A stretch of 64,000 nt of DNA from Micromussa lordhowensis (Eukaryota; Cnidaria; Anthozoa; Scleractinia; Lobophylliidae): contig OZ026604.1 in NCBI GenBank assembly GCA_964020085.1, positions 17,222,058 to 17,286,057 of the forward strand. Direction: 5' to 3'. Both the position numbers and the translations under genes were made by a program. The notes under the pieces were generated by a model. The model worked only from the letters and a program-made list of their open reading frames with translations. It searched no databases and was not told the origin of the DNA. Shown piece after piece: positions 12,661 to 27,300 of the stretch (the stretch's first letter is position 1; every line of letters starts with the position of its first letter).

Positions 12661-12818
12661 CAGGGGCGTAGCCAGGATTTTTCAAAGGAGGTCACACTGT
12701 GTCAAAGTGAGGGTACTCACCAGGCTGTCATGTCGTTTTCGCCGCCTTAAAAAGGCTTACAAAGGCGGGGGGGAGGGGGGTCCACGGGCACCCTAGGACC
12801 CCCCTAGCTACGCCCCTG
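12661..12818. mobile_element. Short hAT-type MITE
   Basis: The termini CAGGGGCGTAGCCAGG and TAGCTACGCCCCTG are imperfect inverted repeats, and CATCT occurs immediately outside both ends. CAGGGGCGTAGCC termini are widespread in animal hAT-like MITEs. The interior is G-rich, with a run of G at 12766-12780. Confidence 0.65.
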
Positions 12819-13684
12819 CATCTCTACCGTGGGTTGAATGAAAATAAGAATCAAGTTACATTTTATCAATTGAAAAATCGTGACTACATTAACTGTTTTT
12901 GAATTGTCTAAGATAATAAAAAAAAACAGAAACTTGGCTCTGATGTATAGGTAATGTTACATAAAGTAGCTTCTGAGTGTTTCAAAATTCTCAGCAACGG
13001 GGATTAAAAGGTATGACTTCGTTACATGTGGGTTCATGTTACTCGCCTCCTGAATATAAAAAGCTTTTGTAGCAGAGAAGAAGTAATGAATAGAATACTC
13101 GGTCAACGAGTGCCAATCGTCTAAACTCCTGCTCCGAATAACACCCAAGTAAGGGAATGAAAGGACGCGATTTACATCTGCGAATCCCGGAATTGATCTT
13201 CTTTGTTTGACGGACTGAACTCCGATAACGAAAAGAGCGAGAGCTGCGAGTAGTGTGTGGATTGTTCTGCTACCTCACATGTATATGAAATGTGAATTAA
13301 AACGACTAAAGCCTAGTTCAACTAAAAACTTTGTTGCTGCTAGTGATTGTAAAACGTCAATGAATTGTTCGTCTCCTATGAATTTTTCATTGCTATAAAG
13401 ATCTGATGCACTTACAAACGTGTGTCACGTCAAATCATACAAATATTTTGAATCAACCTAATGCATCACAAGCGAAGGTTTTCTATTCTAAATTCTCCAA
13501 TTACCAACAGAATAAGGCGACTTATGTGCATGGTGTTGTGTTACGTCACGCTGCCTGGCAACGACTGTGCGAAAACCCCATAATTCACACCACTTGCAAG
13601 TTCGAAACGTTATGCAAACCAAGCTATAATGTTGAGTAATACAATATTTTTATCAATTAAACTTCCAAGAATAATCGCATTCAA

Positions 13685-13690
13685 TTTATT
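13685..13690 (-). promoter_or_regulatory. Candidate polyadenylation signal of the ACOX1-like gene
   Basis: AATAAA on the minus strand lies 209 bp past the ACOX1-like stop codon. Its position and orientation fit, but cleavage at this site is not shown by the sequence. Confidence 0.45.
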
Positions 13691-13898
13691 TTCGGTATAC
13701 TTGTATAGCGCTCCTCCGCAGGCCTCTCTCCTCCGCTGAGGTTCAAAACGTTTGTTATAGAAAACCGTTGTGCGAGGTCAGTGCAGGTGCAAAGTCGAAT
13801 GGATCAGTAGATTCTCCCCACCCGAAAAACCCCTTTGACCTCAGCGGAGGAGGAAGTTTGACTGTTACTTCACAGTAAATGAGCTGTTTTACTTTCAA

Positions 13899-16800
13899 CT
13901 ACAACTTGGCTTTGTTGCTGTTCATTAATGGCCGCAGGTACTTGTAGTAACCTGGTTGAACCTGAAATGAAAACACGTTTGTCTCATTAATAACACCAAA
14001 CAAAAGGAAGTCGTACAAGGTCAGAAGCAACATTGTTGTCACCACATCACAACCCAGTTTTCTAAAGAGGAGCAGGGCTGTAATGGTGCGAGTGTACTTA
14101 ATAAATAGCTAATGAAAAGGAGTCCAACAAATATCGTGACAAACATCTCGTTTATTATTTCACCGAGCTGCACATTTTCCGTCGTTTTTTTCTATCACAC
14201 TCATTGCAATGGATCCTAATCTTAGCAGAATAGCGTGACGCATGCCACTACAGCACCCAGTAGAATAGTCTAGCTTATTAGGAGTTCTCTGTAGCTCGGT
14301 GGCGAGAAGGTCTGACAGGTAATCATGAGGTCAGAGGTTCCAATCTTATTGGGGACTCGGGACTTTTTTTTTACTAATTCTCCAACGCTTATGAAAGGGG
14401 TTTTGAACCAATCCAACAAAATAATCAGGGGTTTGCATCACCGTAGCAAACTGATACTGTATTGCACAAAGCTACAGTACAAAACAAGCAGTTTAAACGT
14501 TCATTTGGTCTTCTGTTTCACATCTGGGTATTTGCGTATTCATTTTGAGATTTTTTTTCACACTCAACAAATAACCCTGAAAACAAAAGCTAACTAAAAA
14601 GCAACATTTTTCATTTCATGAAAAGCAAGCCCTCTGTTTATAGCTTACAGTTAAGACGCGGTTAACGTTACCTCTTCCTTATTCAATGCCGATCTCTGAG
14701 CCCATCTAAAAAGATCTTCGTACACGTTACCATCGTAGCGTCCAAGCGGTGAGTTGAGTACGTAATCTGAATGGTCAAAGGCGTCTACCAGAGACACTGC
14801 TTCAGGCCTGTACGTTCAAAATAACAACAACAAACTTCAATATCAGTTGCATAAACATGGAAAGACGACGACAGAGTTCAAGAAAAAGGGGAAAAGGGGA
14901 ACACACTGTGAAACTAGAGTCGAACCGTCTAATCTAATCTTTAGGGGACAGCACATTGCGATTGGTTTCGATACGTTTCACTTAAAGTGCTACTATGATC
15001 AAATTTTTACCCCTTGATTTGTTAGGTTAATCACATAGAATTCTACGAAAGATTGAAAACTCCGTTTACAAATATTTGCATTGGTTCAGGAGATAATTAA
15101 GTTTGAAAAATGAGTAAAATATGCAAATTAGATTACTGATGACGTCATACACTCAACCAAATATTTCTGCTGGAGTTTCACAGAAGGTCTACATCAAAAT
15201 TGGAATCACACTTGATTGCCTGGTATATTTCACTTTTTTTTCGTTTCTATTTGCTTGGTTCCAAAAGTATGTCGACATACGTTCCCGTTTTGACGTCACA
15301 GCCAACCGTCATCACAGTTTCTGAACCAACCGGAACGGAAATTTTACGTTGAGCAACATTTGCCACATTCATTTCCATATAAGGTCAAACGCAGGTATAA
15401 TGGCTGGTAACCGAGATCTAGTGAACCAATCAAAATGCTAGAATTGCATTATCCGAGGTTGAGAATTTAATAAAAAACATTATTATTCAACAAATTGTAA
15501 CACTATCCAAATATGGTCATGATGCTCTCGATATCTGTCATCCGTAGGTAACAGATATCCGGCGGTATACGTAGCTTCGTACGTGGGAAGAAAAAGTGAA
15601 GTGAGAAAATGTCGACAGAGAGATTTACAAAGATTTAGGCTGTTTTGTTATCAATTTGTTGAATAATAAAACAATTATCCTGCTCAATCTCGCGGAATAT
15701 CGTCTGATTTTAGCCAACTCGGCCAACGGCCTCGTCGGCTAAGTATCAGACGATATTCCGCGTGATTTCGCAGGACAATTGTTAAGTATCTGTCATATAG
15801 TTTTATACACTTTGAGTTCAAACCAGATACCAGTTGTATATGTCAGTCGTTAAATAACTGCATAGACAACGAGAAACAACAACAGCAAATCTCGTAAATA
15901 GTGGATACGACGAAGCAAATAAGTCACTTTTGTATTCTCGGTATTGGACTGGACTAGCTTACAATGGAGGCTTATACGGGGAAATGTCATTAAAAAGAGA
16001 TTAACTACAGACTACCAGCATTAGCCTCTTCCAGTCCAATACCGAGAATACGACACTAGCTGGTCTAATATTTACCTTACGATATCGAGGCCTCTGCAGT
16101 CAAAGACAGTACACAACAATATACAAATCTGCTATTAAGTGGACGTCCTTTCATTCTTTGATATATTTCCACAAACCTTAGTTTTTCCATCAAGTCGTAC
16201 ACTTGTTGTCGTATGATTTGAATCTGGTCGCTTTTCAGAACTCCAGCCTACAAGTAAAAAAAGAAAGATACGAAACGAAGATACGAAATTCTCTACAAAC
16301 TGACCGGACATCCAGAGTAAAGCTTGTTTTGGCGAGCAGGGAGGGCGCCGTGGTGAGGGCACTCGCTTCCCACTAATGTGGCTTGGGTTTTGTTGCTGGT
16401 TCTTGCGTTGCTCCGAGGGTTTTTCTCCGGGTCTCTCCAAAAACCAACATCATGAAAACCAGATAAGGCTGATGTGTCTTCCTCTCTAAATATTGTAATT
16501 AATTTTCATCACCAAGATCACTGGAAAGAGGTGAATAGAGACTGACAATAGCACACAACACAAATGAGAGCTCGAAAGCTAACCAGACCACTCGCTCACA
16601 GTCAGTGTAACGCAAGCGAATTAAATCAAAAGCTGATTCATCGAGGTCCCTCTTACCTCAAGAAAACTGCCTGAATTCTCAGTAATGCAATAAAGAACAA
16701 ACAAATCTGCCAGAGATTTGAGTACCCTGCGTAAGCTTGAGCTCACGCCAGGCAGCTTCTCCATTGATTCCAGTAGATTTAGCACCATTACACAGTTACT

Positions 16801-19800
16801 GTAGCCCTGAAAAACAGAGTAATGAGAATTAATCTGCTTGCTAAAACTTTTATCAGCTGAGAAACGGAGAAACGTGGAATATTCTACCCAGCTACTTCGA
16901 AGCCCTTTAAACTCAGAAGCGCTTACAAACTCCTTTCGTTGAACCTACTGAATAGGAAATGAAGGTTAGGTAGTAATAAATAAAAGCCACAGCGTTTTTA
17001 TTTCAAGCTAAAACGACTTCCCTGTAGACTTACAGTGATGACTACGTCGGACATGGAAAAACTTTTTTCGGCAATCGTATTTCTATAAATAGTCTGACAC
17101 TGCACTGTGCAAAGTTCTGTCTGATATCCCGGGGCTAGCGGATTTTCCAGTCAGGCTAGTGGATTCTGTCCTTTGCTTGCCAGAAGGGCAAGTAAAGTTT
17201 CTTGGGAAAATTAGAGGAAAACTGCGATAAAGACATTATTGGGGCCAGTGAGAATGATCTTGGGGTTGGTACATCATTGTTGGAGCTTGTACGAAGGACA
17301 AGCACGGATATCGGTTTTCTTTGTTTTCTTTGCACCATGCACTGTGGCTCTTACGGCTGTACAACATGCAAACACTTAGATAAGGTTTACCTTGGCACAG
17401 CGTCCTAAGTCGACGGACACTTCATTCCAAGCATCTGCAGAATCCATTCCAGAAAAGATTCTAGTCTGCAATCTTTCCGCCACAGCCATCACCTCGCTGA
17501 AAATTGGCAGGGACATGAATAGTGATTTCAAACATGAACAAAGGGAAAAAGTCTTTTTCATCTGTTCTCTTAACGTTTTGTCAGGAGGAATCTTGGTCGA
17601 ACAATCAGCTTCACTTATTGTACATTCATTTATACCGTAATGATAATATGGTTGTTACATGGTTAATACGCATGAAACAATGGCGGATATATAATTAATA
17701 TTTACGATCAACATTAATTTTAGGTTTTGCTTTGTTTTTTTTTGTTTGATTGCTTAGATCTTAGAGCATAATTATAGGCAATTAACAAGTATTCTGACAT
17801 TGCTTAATATTCACAGAGATAAAGTCTCGGATAAGTTCTTGAAACCTTTTCGTCCAAACGTTTTGGAAGAATTCTCAAACTCGTTTACAATTCATCAAGT
17901 AAAAATAAGGGAAATCATGACCGTGACGATGTTTGGATATCTTAATTAGCATCCATATTTCTTCGTTTTTTCCTTAGTTTTAGTTTCGATTGAGAAGATA
18001 TATTAAACACTCAAGACAGTGTTTGACCACATTTCCAAACACCTCAAAGTTCGTCAAAAATACTCCGCTACGCGTCGTATTTCCAACTCTCTTCTCGGCG
18101 TTTGGAAATGTGGTCCAACAGGGTCTTTCGTGGTTGATATATTACGTCTTTTTTGGTGCAAAGACCACAGTAGCCAAATCCGTGAACCTTTTTAGTCCAA
18201 AGGCGTTAGTATACAAAGGTTTGGACCTTTTTGGTCCAAAGGCCTTAGTAGGCGAAATCATAAACCTTTTTAGTGGTCGTTTTTTTTTCTGTAGTTCAAA
18301 TACTTTTACTTATCACATGCACGCTTCACTCACTGTGAAGTTCTATCCTGGTAAATTTTCCTTTGCACTCGAGGATCCAAGAATTCTTCGCCTCTTGTTA
18401 CTGGACACAGTTCTGGTTTCCGTGACAAGAATGAAAGTGACAAAGGAGGTGTCTTGCCCTGTTGAACTTGTGAAGCACATTTCATAAGATGCCTGTCGAC
18501 AAAATAAGGCAACACATTGGTTCTTGACTCTTCCCCAGTCCTCTAGCGCTATCATGACAAAATGATAACAGCGGGGCATGACAGCTTGCCTTAGTGCATC
18601 CATCATCCACCGCAGACTTGCCACAAGTCGACCTTTGCTTAATCCTTCGCTTATTCATCTCCCTCGAGCGGGACGAGGGCGAAATCAACAAGCCAGGGAG
18701 TAATTATTGGAAAGGACTTTTAGAAAGTCTAAGTTCATCGCAACTTACAATGTTCTCATGGGAGACGACAGGGAAAATATACTTCATATAACAAGACGCC
18801 TAATGGGTTAATTCATAGGAACCAGCTAGCAGGGACACGTGATATTACTCCTAGGGGTAGGGACATTCCCATGTACAAACCATTCACCTGTAGGACCTGT
18901 AGGTTTGTGATGTCAAAAAGAGCAAAGCTATGGGTTGTTTTGGTCTGAAAACGGGTTTGGAATTCGAACATTTTGGTCTGAAATCGGGTGTGAATAATAA
19001 CGTGCTTCACTGATCTTCATCCATGATAATTTGTCAAAACAGACTTGTTTAAAGGGACACTGTCACGGTATACTTGCTTGAAACTGTTATAAATTCACGA
19101 AATGGGCCCTAAATGTATGTTATGAGACCTTAATTGTTGAAGCTGAAAGTCCACACTGCAACAGTTTTGCAAAATTTCAACGACTTTCGAACCAAACTTG
19201 AATCTTTAACAAACTGACATCCTGGAGCTTCTTCAAAATACATATCGCAATCCGTTTCAATCCTCGCCATCGTTAGCCATCCTCACTTCCTAAAGGGATT
19301 TAATCATTTGTCAAGTACCACTCTAGAAAATAAAACCATTATTTTCAGCTTCCAATGATCGATATATGTATCTGAGATTTCCAAAATCATGCTAAAAATG
19401 ATGACAGTGTCCCTTCAATGTTATCACAAAAGACCATCACCGAGCATTGGCCTGAAAAGAAATGTTCAAAGTGACTCGGCTTACCTAGCTACTTGCAAGT
19501 AAAGAACGTCATTATCTCCCTCGTAAGTGCAAGAAGCATTTAACGCAGTATACAATTCAGGAAGAGCGCTGTACAGTAAGTAGCCATGTCCACCACAAGC
19601 CAGTCGACATGTCTCAGCGTGGTGCATGGATATTGATGTGCAGAACGCTTTAAGACCACTGGTGATGGCATGTACCTAGAGACAAGATGTGTAACATTTG
19701 TATTTGAAGACTTACAGTGGGAGTGGTGCTTGAAACCTTATCAGTCCGAACTCTTCTTATTTACTTTCTTATTTATTTCTGAATAAATGAGAAACGATAT

Positions 19801-19964
19801 AAAAACCTGGCTCATAGTGCATACAATTCGAATAATGGAAGTTTAAGACTAGTTATTTCATGAATCACACATTTTCTTTTGTTATTCAACATCCTTTATT
19901 TAACTTACATACTTGTAAATGAGGGATTTATCTGTATAAATCCCTCGTTTCAGGGATTTATACA

Positions 19965-20001
<37 letters not shown>

Positions 20002-20018
20002 TAAGTGTGACGGTTCCG

Positions 20019-20076
<58 letters not shown>

Positions 20077-20098
20077 GAAATAAGTCAGATAAATACCT

Positions 20099-20136
<38 letters not shown>

Positions 20137-23100
20137 CCGTTCTCGGTATTTATCTCTTACATATACAGGGAAATATATCGAATGACTATAGTCAGGATTT
20201 GACATTTGTGAAACGAGTATGTTAATTGGCTGTCACTGAAATATTTTTTCCCTTTGGGGGGGGGGGGGGGTGGGGGAGGAGGGATCGAAAACACAATTTG
20301 CCTCCTTTTGGGGGCTTCATCATCAAGTGTTTATAACACATGATTGAACTTGCTTTTGGTTGAGGTTTTGATGTCTACAACAGATCCACATGCTAGGAAC
20401 AGCCACATAAGCATGCCAACCTGCTTTACATTGTCAGTGGTCAGCGTGGACAAGAATGAGTGCATGGAAAGCTTGACAGATCGCATCCAGGGCATATGTG
20501 CCATCCAAACGAATCTGAACACCACATATAGCTCAGTTACTTTGCAGTAATCAGCATTGAATTTTCCAGGTACACAGTTTGATGCCACAATCAGTAAGGA
20601 CGGAGTGAAAATGCAGGTGTGACAAGAAACACCTGTTTGAAAGAAATTCATTAAACATAGAAAAATCCCCGTAACCGTTCATGCCCGAACTCTTCAACAG
20701 GCTTACCTCTGGTAACATAGAAAAGTCTCCTGCAGCGATTTTCGTTCGCATTTCTTCAAATGATCTCCACACACAGTCAAAAGTAAACTTTGTAGCATAA
20801 GCCATGGCTAAACCTGGTAACAGTTTATACTGTTGGGTTTTATAGGTGATAATCTGTGCCTCTGGCTCACTACAGTCAAATGAAAACACATAACAAATAA
20901 GTGGCGATGATTGTCGCCATCACGTGTTTTTATATAATTTATATAATTACTTATTAATTTTATAATTAGAACTCACAGTGATGTCACGAATGCGCAACTT
21001 TGCCCTGGGTTGCATGAACTTGGAAATGACCGTAAAGCTTGCAATCATTAGTTCTCTTATGAACAGCTATTAGCAAAGGACAATGTCAACTAATCACAGA
21101 TTAGTAGAAAATTCTGATTTGGCTATAAGATTTGGTGTTTTTACAAACCTCTTGAAAAGACGGTTATTTTGATACAGAATTTGATTAAATTCAAATTGGC
21201 ACACATGTAGTTGTTATGTGCAGCTGAATCACAGTGGAAAAGACAAAAAGACGATATTTCAAAGATTTCATTGAAACCTCTCCAGTACAAGTAGTTTAAG
21301 AGCTAGTTCAATGAAGTATGCAGTGAAGTGGTCCACAGAGACACAGATTTGCTTGTACTACAACATTGTTTTGTAAAGAAAGGACTTGTGACTACTTGAC
21401 ACGTCAACATACCTTGGTTTCAGCTGACTCTGTCTCCGCACTGCACTGTAGCGAATAGCAATAGTTATTGCTCGGGATAGCAACCAGTAGGAATCATAAA
21501 CAATGGCTGCTCGCACAAAAGTCATGGTACCATACAAAAGTTTGGAATTTACTGGTTTTGTGAACGTGCCATCAGGGGACAGCTGATGATACACAACAGA
21601 GATTTAACATTGGCAATAGTTTAATGTGGTGTTTTTCATACATAGCATTATAGCTTTTGGTTATGTTTTGTCAGCATAATAGGCAAGTTTGGTTAAGCCA
21701 TGGTTGTACTTAAGCGAGATAAAGTCAAGCTAAAGTATCCATGACAAGACAAAATGAACCTGAAATGCAATGAAAGAGCAACAAAAAAGGTACACCTAGT
21801 ATTAACCACGCCCAATTATTTGGCCACAAATCTGGCCATTTCAGGTCTGAGTGACTTGATATTGCAGGTTATCTGAAGTAGGCACAGCTTCTGATTGGCC
21901 GATAATATTGCGACCTCATGCGGGGGTTTCGTTTCAGGCCGGACGCCGGTAGTTCACATACGAAATAATTATTTCTTTAAGTGTGAAAATCGTTTTTTTT
22001 TCATTTATTACCCAAAGAAAGACTTGACCCTTATTTTACTCACTTAGTTGTGTAACGCATACAATCGAAAAAACAAAAGAGAGATAATTCTTGTCATACA
22101 CATGTATAATAAAATCATTATTCATCATTCCCCAGTGGTTTATTCGCACAATGTCTTTTTGATTTGCCCTAGCGCTTTCAAGTATAAATATACATAAACG
22201 AAATTGCTTTCGAAAATGTAGAACATTCATATCCAGGAAGGGGTGAACCACAGGGATTATCACGAAAGGCAAGAAAGAAAAACCTAATAAACCTTTTCAC
22301 GGTTTTAGACGCCATCTTGACAGGTAGGCAACGCCATCAGAAATTACAGTGTTTGTAGGAGAATCTGGGATCCGTACACTCGATTGGAGTCCGTTTTAGA
22401 ATCAGCTAAAAACCGAACAACTTCAAACTGATAATTATCATTGCCAAATCAGTCAAATATTTCATTTTTGTGAGCATATTTTTAACGCCTTAAAAGACCT
22501 TCCCGGTTAAATAATTCCGGTCCAGGGAACGCAGGAAATTGCATTTTAGAGAATCCAATTTTACAAATTTTCCCGGACCTCCCTAGGAGTTCGCGACTCC
22601 GACACTCAACATTCGCGAACCCTCCGCCAGCTGAACCACTCCATCCAATAACTTCCAAATGCTACCGAAAACCCTGCTCATGCACAATTACACAGCACCT
22701 CCTTTGACTGCACATTAATTTTCTAAGAATTACATGTAAATCCTAGAAAGTAGATTAACACATAACACACAATCATAGCAACGAAAAAGCAATAAGCTGG
22801 AACTAATAATTACATGCAGTGAGCACACCATCTATAACCATTGGGATCCATACAATTAATGGCCAAATTCAGACCCCTGAGAGAGTTAATCGAAATTCTC
22901 GGCTTTTCAGCTTGGACTACATGTAGTTTGCCATTACTTTAATGAATACCAGACCCAACTTAATGCTTGAACCACAAGTTCAATTATACAATATACCAAT
23001 GAATTTTGTGATGACAGGCTTGTTTTTTACCTTTGCTAAACCCATCAGCATTTGGTTGAGTGGAATTCGTACATGCTCAAACAGTAGATATCCATTGTCA

Positions 23101-24361
23101 GTTCCATTCATGATTGTTGAAAATTTGGCTCCAATATCTCCCACCATTACACCTGGGAAATTGAAAAAGCCATGACAAACAGCAGTGAATTAAGCTGAAT
23201 TACTCTGTTCTTACCTTTGGTAATTAATGTCTAAGCAAAAAACCCTGGTACAAAAATATTGACAAATTTGTTAACCAATCGATCTGATTGCTTTTGCCAG
23301 TCCAATTCTTGTCAAGCTTGATGCCTGGATCTGTTGTAAATTAAACGATCCAGGGCAAGTACTCTGGAAGGTTTTCTAGTAGTTTTATGGCTTTCTTTGC
23401 TAAAACATTAACTAACACTTTCCTTCCTTTACTTTCCGTTCCTTCCGTTCTATTGATGAAATGTCAGACAAGAGTAAACGCTAAGTTGTCTCAATCAAAA
23501 TGCCAACTTGTAAGTTTACAGAGCGCCTTTCCAGACAGAAATCAAGGGAATTTTCCAAACTTTTCAGTTGTGTTTATAAATCTCTTATTGACTAAAAGAT
23601 TGCTTGAGACCATATGCTAGAAGAATAGTGGCCTCTCACTCTTTTTGTATGGACCTCGTTGTGTGAAAAATTATTCTAGTAGTAACCATAACAACCCTCA
23701 CACTTGGTTAACAACATTAACATTTCTGACTTAATTATTATACTGAACCAGTCAAGCTACTGGTTAAGTATTTGGATGAAAATGTGCAATGTCCTGATGA
23801 TAAAGAACTTGTGATTGCTTGTTTAACAAATCAAATTGAGTGATTCCTTCAGCTTGATTGCAACAGCCTATTGTCTTGATTATCCTTATTAATGTTTAGT
23901 CTACAATTATTAACACCTCCTGTAAAAAACCAGTGGGAAGGCACAAGGCCATCAGGGAGGAGGAGTGCAATGCAACATACCAGGTAGAGGCTGATGTGTC
24001 TGCCGATCCCGCAGCTGAACTATAAACATCTGTATTCCATGATCCTTTTTATCTACTATTAGCCTTGCAGGCACAATAGCAAAATTTGAAGACTTGCCCA
24101 CTGAAAATATAACAATGTTGTCAGAAGCAAAAGGTCTGACAGGTATATAGCAAGATAATTTGGTTTTATCAACTGGGTTGATAATGTGAATTGTCCACCG
24201 TAAAGAGATTCGGAAGCTGATGTTTCGAGCATTAGCCCTTCGTCGGAGTGATTCGCTCCGGCGAAGGGCTCACGCTCGAAACATCAGCTTCCGAATCTCT
24301 TTACGGTGGACAATTCACATTATCAACCCAGTTGATAACACCAAATTATCTTGTAATACTT

Positions 24362-24395
<34 letters not shown>

Positions 24396-27300
24396 TGCCC
24401 CTTTTATTCGTCAGGTATATAGCAGTTTACTTCAGTGGGTAGATACTGTAACTATTTTAAAATTCAAGGAAACATTATTTTGATGTGTTCCAACAGCAGA
24501 TCTTATTCTCTCTCTAAATTTACACCTGTTTTTTCTATAACTCATGATTGATTTAGTTGCAGGATAATATTCATATTCTTTTAGCTATATGTTCTTTCAA
24601 TGAGATATCTTTTTTACTGGTTCCTTGATGGAATCTACATGAGGTTAAGATATGGAAATTGAAAAAAAACAATTGTTTTTTTCTTTACTGCACCTGGGCC
24701 ATCTGAAAATGGCAGGAAATTTCATTTCTGTTTGAGTTGGAAGCTGCAGAGCGTTGGGACGGGACTAGCTAGTCAGGCCATGGTACATGTGCATCTTTCT
24801 TAAATGTTCATAGTTTTGAACCAAAACTGGAATTATATTTGAAGGGGTGTGTGGAAAAAGCCCTAAGTAACTTTGTGAAAGAAAAACAGCATTTTGCCAT
24901 TTCGGTCGTTATACTGTTTTTTCCTATACATGCATGTATGTAAAATAAAGTAAGAAATCCATTCAACAACTACATGTATTATATCGATGGGAACCAATGA
25001 TTTTTTTCACATCTTTAAAATAAACATACGTACAGTTTCCTGGCCACCATTTACATGCTGATAGTGAAGGCGAATGAATAACAAACTCTTGCGTCGTCTT
25101 GTCGTACGTTGCTGTAGTCTCCAGGCCTCGCACAAAAGTCCCTTTTAACATAATTAGTTTCGACAAAATTGATAAATGGCATTTGGTAAAATACACTGTT
25201 ACTGTACATACTATTTTAAAGAAGTGCTTAAAAAAAGGTATCTCAAAACATGTTCTAAAAACATATTCACTACAGGGTTTCATTAAGTTAAACGTTTTCA
25301 ACAGGAGGGCAACAGGCGGGTAAACTTCTGTGTATACTAAGAAAAACTTTCCGCTAGATGGTTGAACCAGCCAGCAAAAGCCAGTCAATTTGCCCACTGC
25401 CTACGCCTTGATGAAACTTCTGTATGTTAATTTTAAAGAACAAGAAAAAAAAACAAATTCTACAGTATGGAGCTTATAATCAAAACAAACAAGTCCTTTG
25501 TCAAGAGCTATAACCCAGTCAATTAATTATAAGTCCCATGACACTGAGCACATGTTATCAGAAAGCCAGAACTGGTGTACTTAGTATGGAGGCTGTTGAT
25601 ACTGTTCTGTATAGACCTGTATAAAGATCTTACCATGTCCTAGTTCAGTCTGTGCGTAAGTTCCAATAATCTGAAAGGATTCTGCTAAAGGCAGCCACTT
25701 GGCTTTCTGTTCCTCTGTTCCCTGACTCTAAACAGACAATCATGTAAATCCAGCTGTCATTAGAGATTACAGGTACATATAATTAACTAAGGCTTCATAG
25801 CAGTACAAAGCAAGATAATATATAGATTTAGGCCAGCCTAAAAGCGTAGCTCCTGGGCCGGGTTGTTCAGAGCCCGATCAAACTAGCCGAGGATAAAGTA
25901 GAATTTTGATTTGAGTTTTGTAACTTTGCGGTGAGATTTTCTGTATATTGTTTTTGTGTTTTGAATTTTAATGAAAGCAAAATACGCAAAACAAAAGCAG
26001 TGAAAAAACTTTGTACAAAAGAAAAGGTTATAATTCGGTTAAATTTTAATCCTGGGTTAGCGTTAACCGGCTTCCTACCAACCCTACGCTGTTTACAGCA
26101 AGTTAATCCTGACATGAGCCCGCGATCTGATCAAAAAAAGCAGCACTTGGGCAGCGGTCAACTTTAAAAAAACACGTGACCTCGATGAGCCCTGAACTTG
26201 AGCCCGCGATATGGTCACGTGATACTGGTCAGCGGATTCCTTGTTTTGACAGGTGTCAATTGACTGCAACATGGATGTCCAAAGGACGCTTTAAACCAAG
26301 GGTTTACGTGTCGTTTTGGTTTACGTGTCAATTGTGGCCGCCATGTTGCGCGACTCCACCACCGTCGTCGTCGTCGTCGTCGTCGTGCGTACGCGCCCAC
26401 GAGCAATACCGCTAGCCATGATACACATGAGAAAATCAGTTCATGGGTTCCCTTCAGTTTCCTAATATGGGTATGGGGCTCCGCTTGGCGGCCTTCGGCC
26501 GCCGGAGCTCCGCTATCAAGCTTCCAATTGAAAATTAAGGAAGCCATGCACATTGTTTGGGTGGAGCCATCTTTAAATTCCCAGGTCAACAATCTCTATT
26601 TATCCCTGTTATACTAATTAGTCTCCTTTCTTAGCTTAAATAGTTTATTTTTTGTTTGCGTCTTTATCCTGAATTATTCTTGTTAATATCTCACTTTGTC
26701 ACACTATTTATTGCATAATTTCATGTTATTTCTCATTGTACAACTGACGATGGATTATGTTTCATCCGAAACATGTTTTGTCTTCATTAAAAAATGAACT
26801 TCTACGCAACGTATGGTTCATCATTGAAGCAATATATTATGTAATATAATTATAGATGAAAACAACTGATCAAGACATAGATTATTGACTCTACTGCTGT
26901 ATGGTTGCTGAATCATTAAAACAAAGCTTAAAAGATTCTTCCAAATATCATGAGTATAATTTTATCTACCTGTAGTTTCTACATTATTAATAGTATTAAT
27001 TCTCTTCATTAATAATTAAAAGTAGTAACACCATTGCCTTTATCAATTTATGCTTACAAGTACATGTAGCTTTACCAAATACATTGTTGGTACCTTTAAA
27101 GTGGGAATAAACATAACTCTGCTGAGGTGAAATGGAAAAATTGAACCTGCAAACCTAAAGAAAGAACAAATCATCCATCCATGCTCATTTCAAGTGCACA
27201 CTAATATGATAGTGACGTGATAATGACTGGGGCAGGGACTCATGACCAGTGTTCATCAGGTGGGTCATGTGGAAGAGAGGAGACTAAACCTGGGCATGGT

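Larger units (their letters stand above)
7404..13898. other. Intergenic region between MS4A-like and ACOX1-like genes
   Basis: The two flanking genes converge here. No coding exon was supported. The recognisable contents are a short TIR element at 8791-9081, related sequence blocks at 10210-10290 and 10850-10925, two palindromes (10455-10595 and 10865-11041), a TTAA element at 11711-12341, and a hAT-type MITE at 12661-12818. The rest shows nothing recognisable. Any 3' UTR of the MS4A-like gene follows 7403; no clear AATAAA was found close to that stop. Confidence 0.5.

Noticed and set aside
16135..16440. 101-codon minus-strand frame [13 protein letters not shown]...
   Set aside because: It overlaps ACOX1-like exon 16177-16247 in a different frame.
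18343..18691. Minus-strand frames [13 protein letters not shown]... and [11 protein letters not shown]...
   Set aside because: They overlap true ACOX1-like exon 18334-18492 in other frames; only the [13 protein letters not shown] frame joins its neighbours.
24248..24442. 64-codon frame containing [10 protein letters not shown]
   Set aside because: The first half is the palindrome arm; it may derive from a retroelement but is not a gene here.
25867..26592. Frames of 79-125 codons within the 701-bp repeat
   Set aside because: They recur in the copy at 49987, shift with (GTC)n length, and resemble no protein family.
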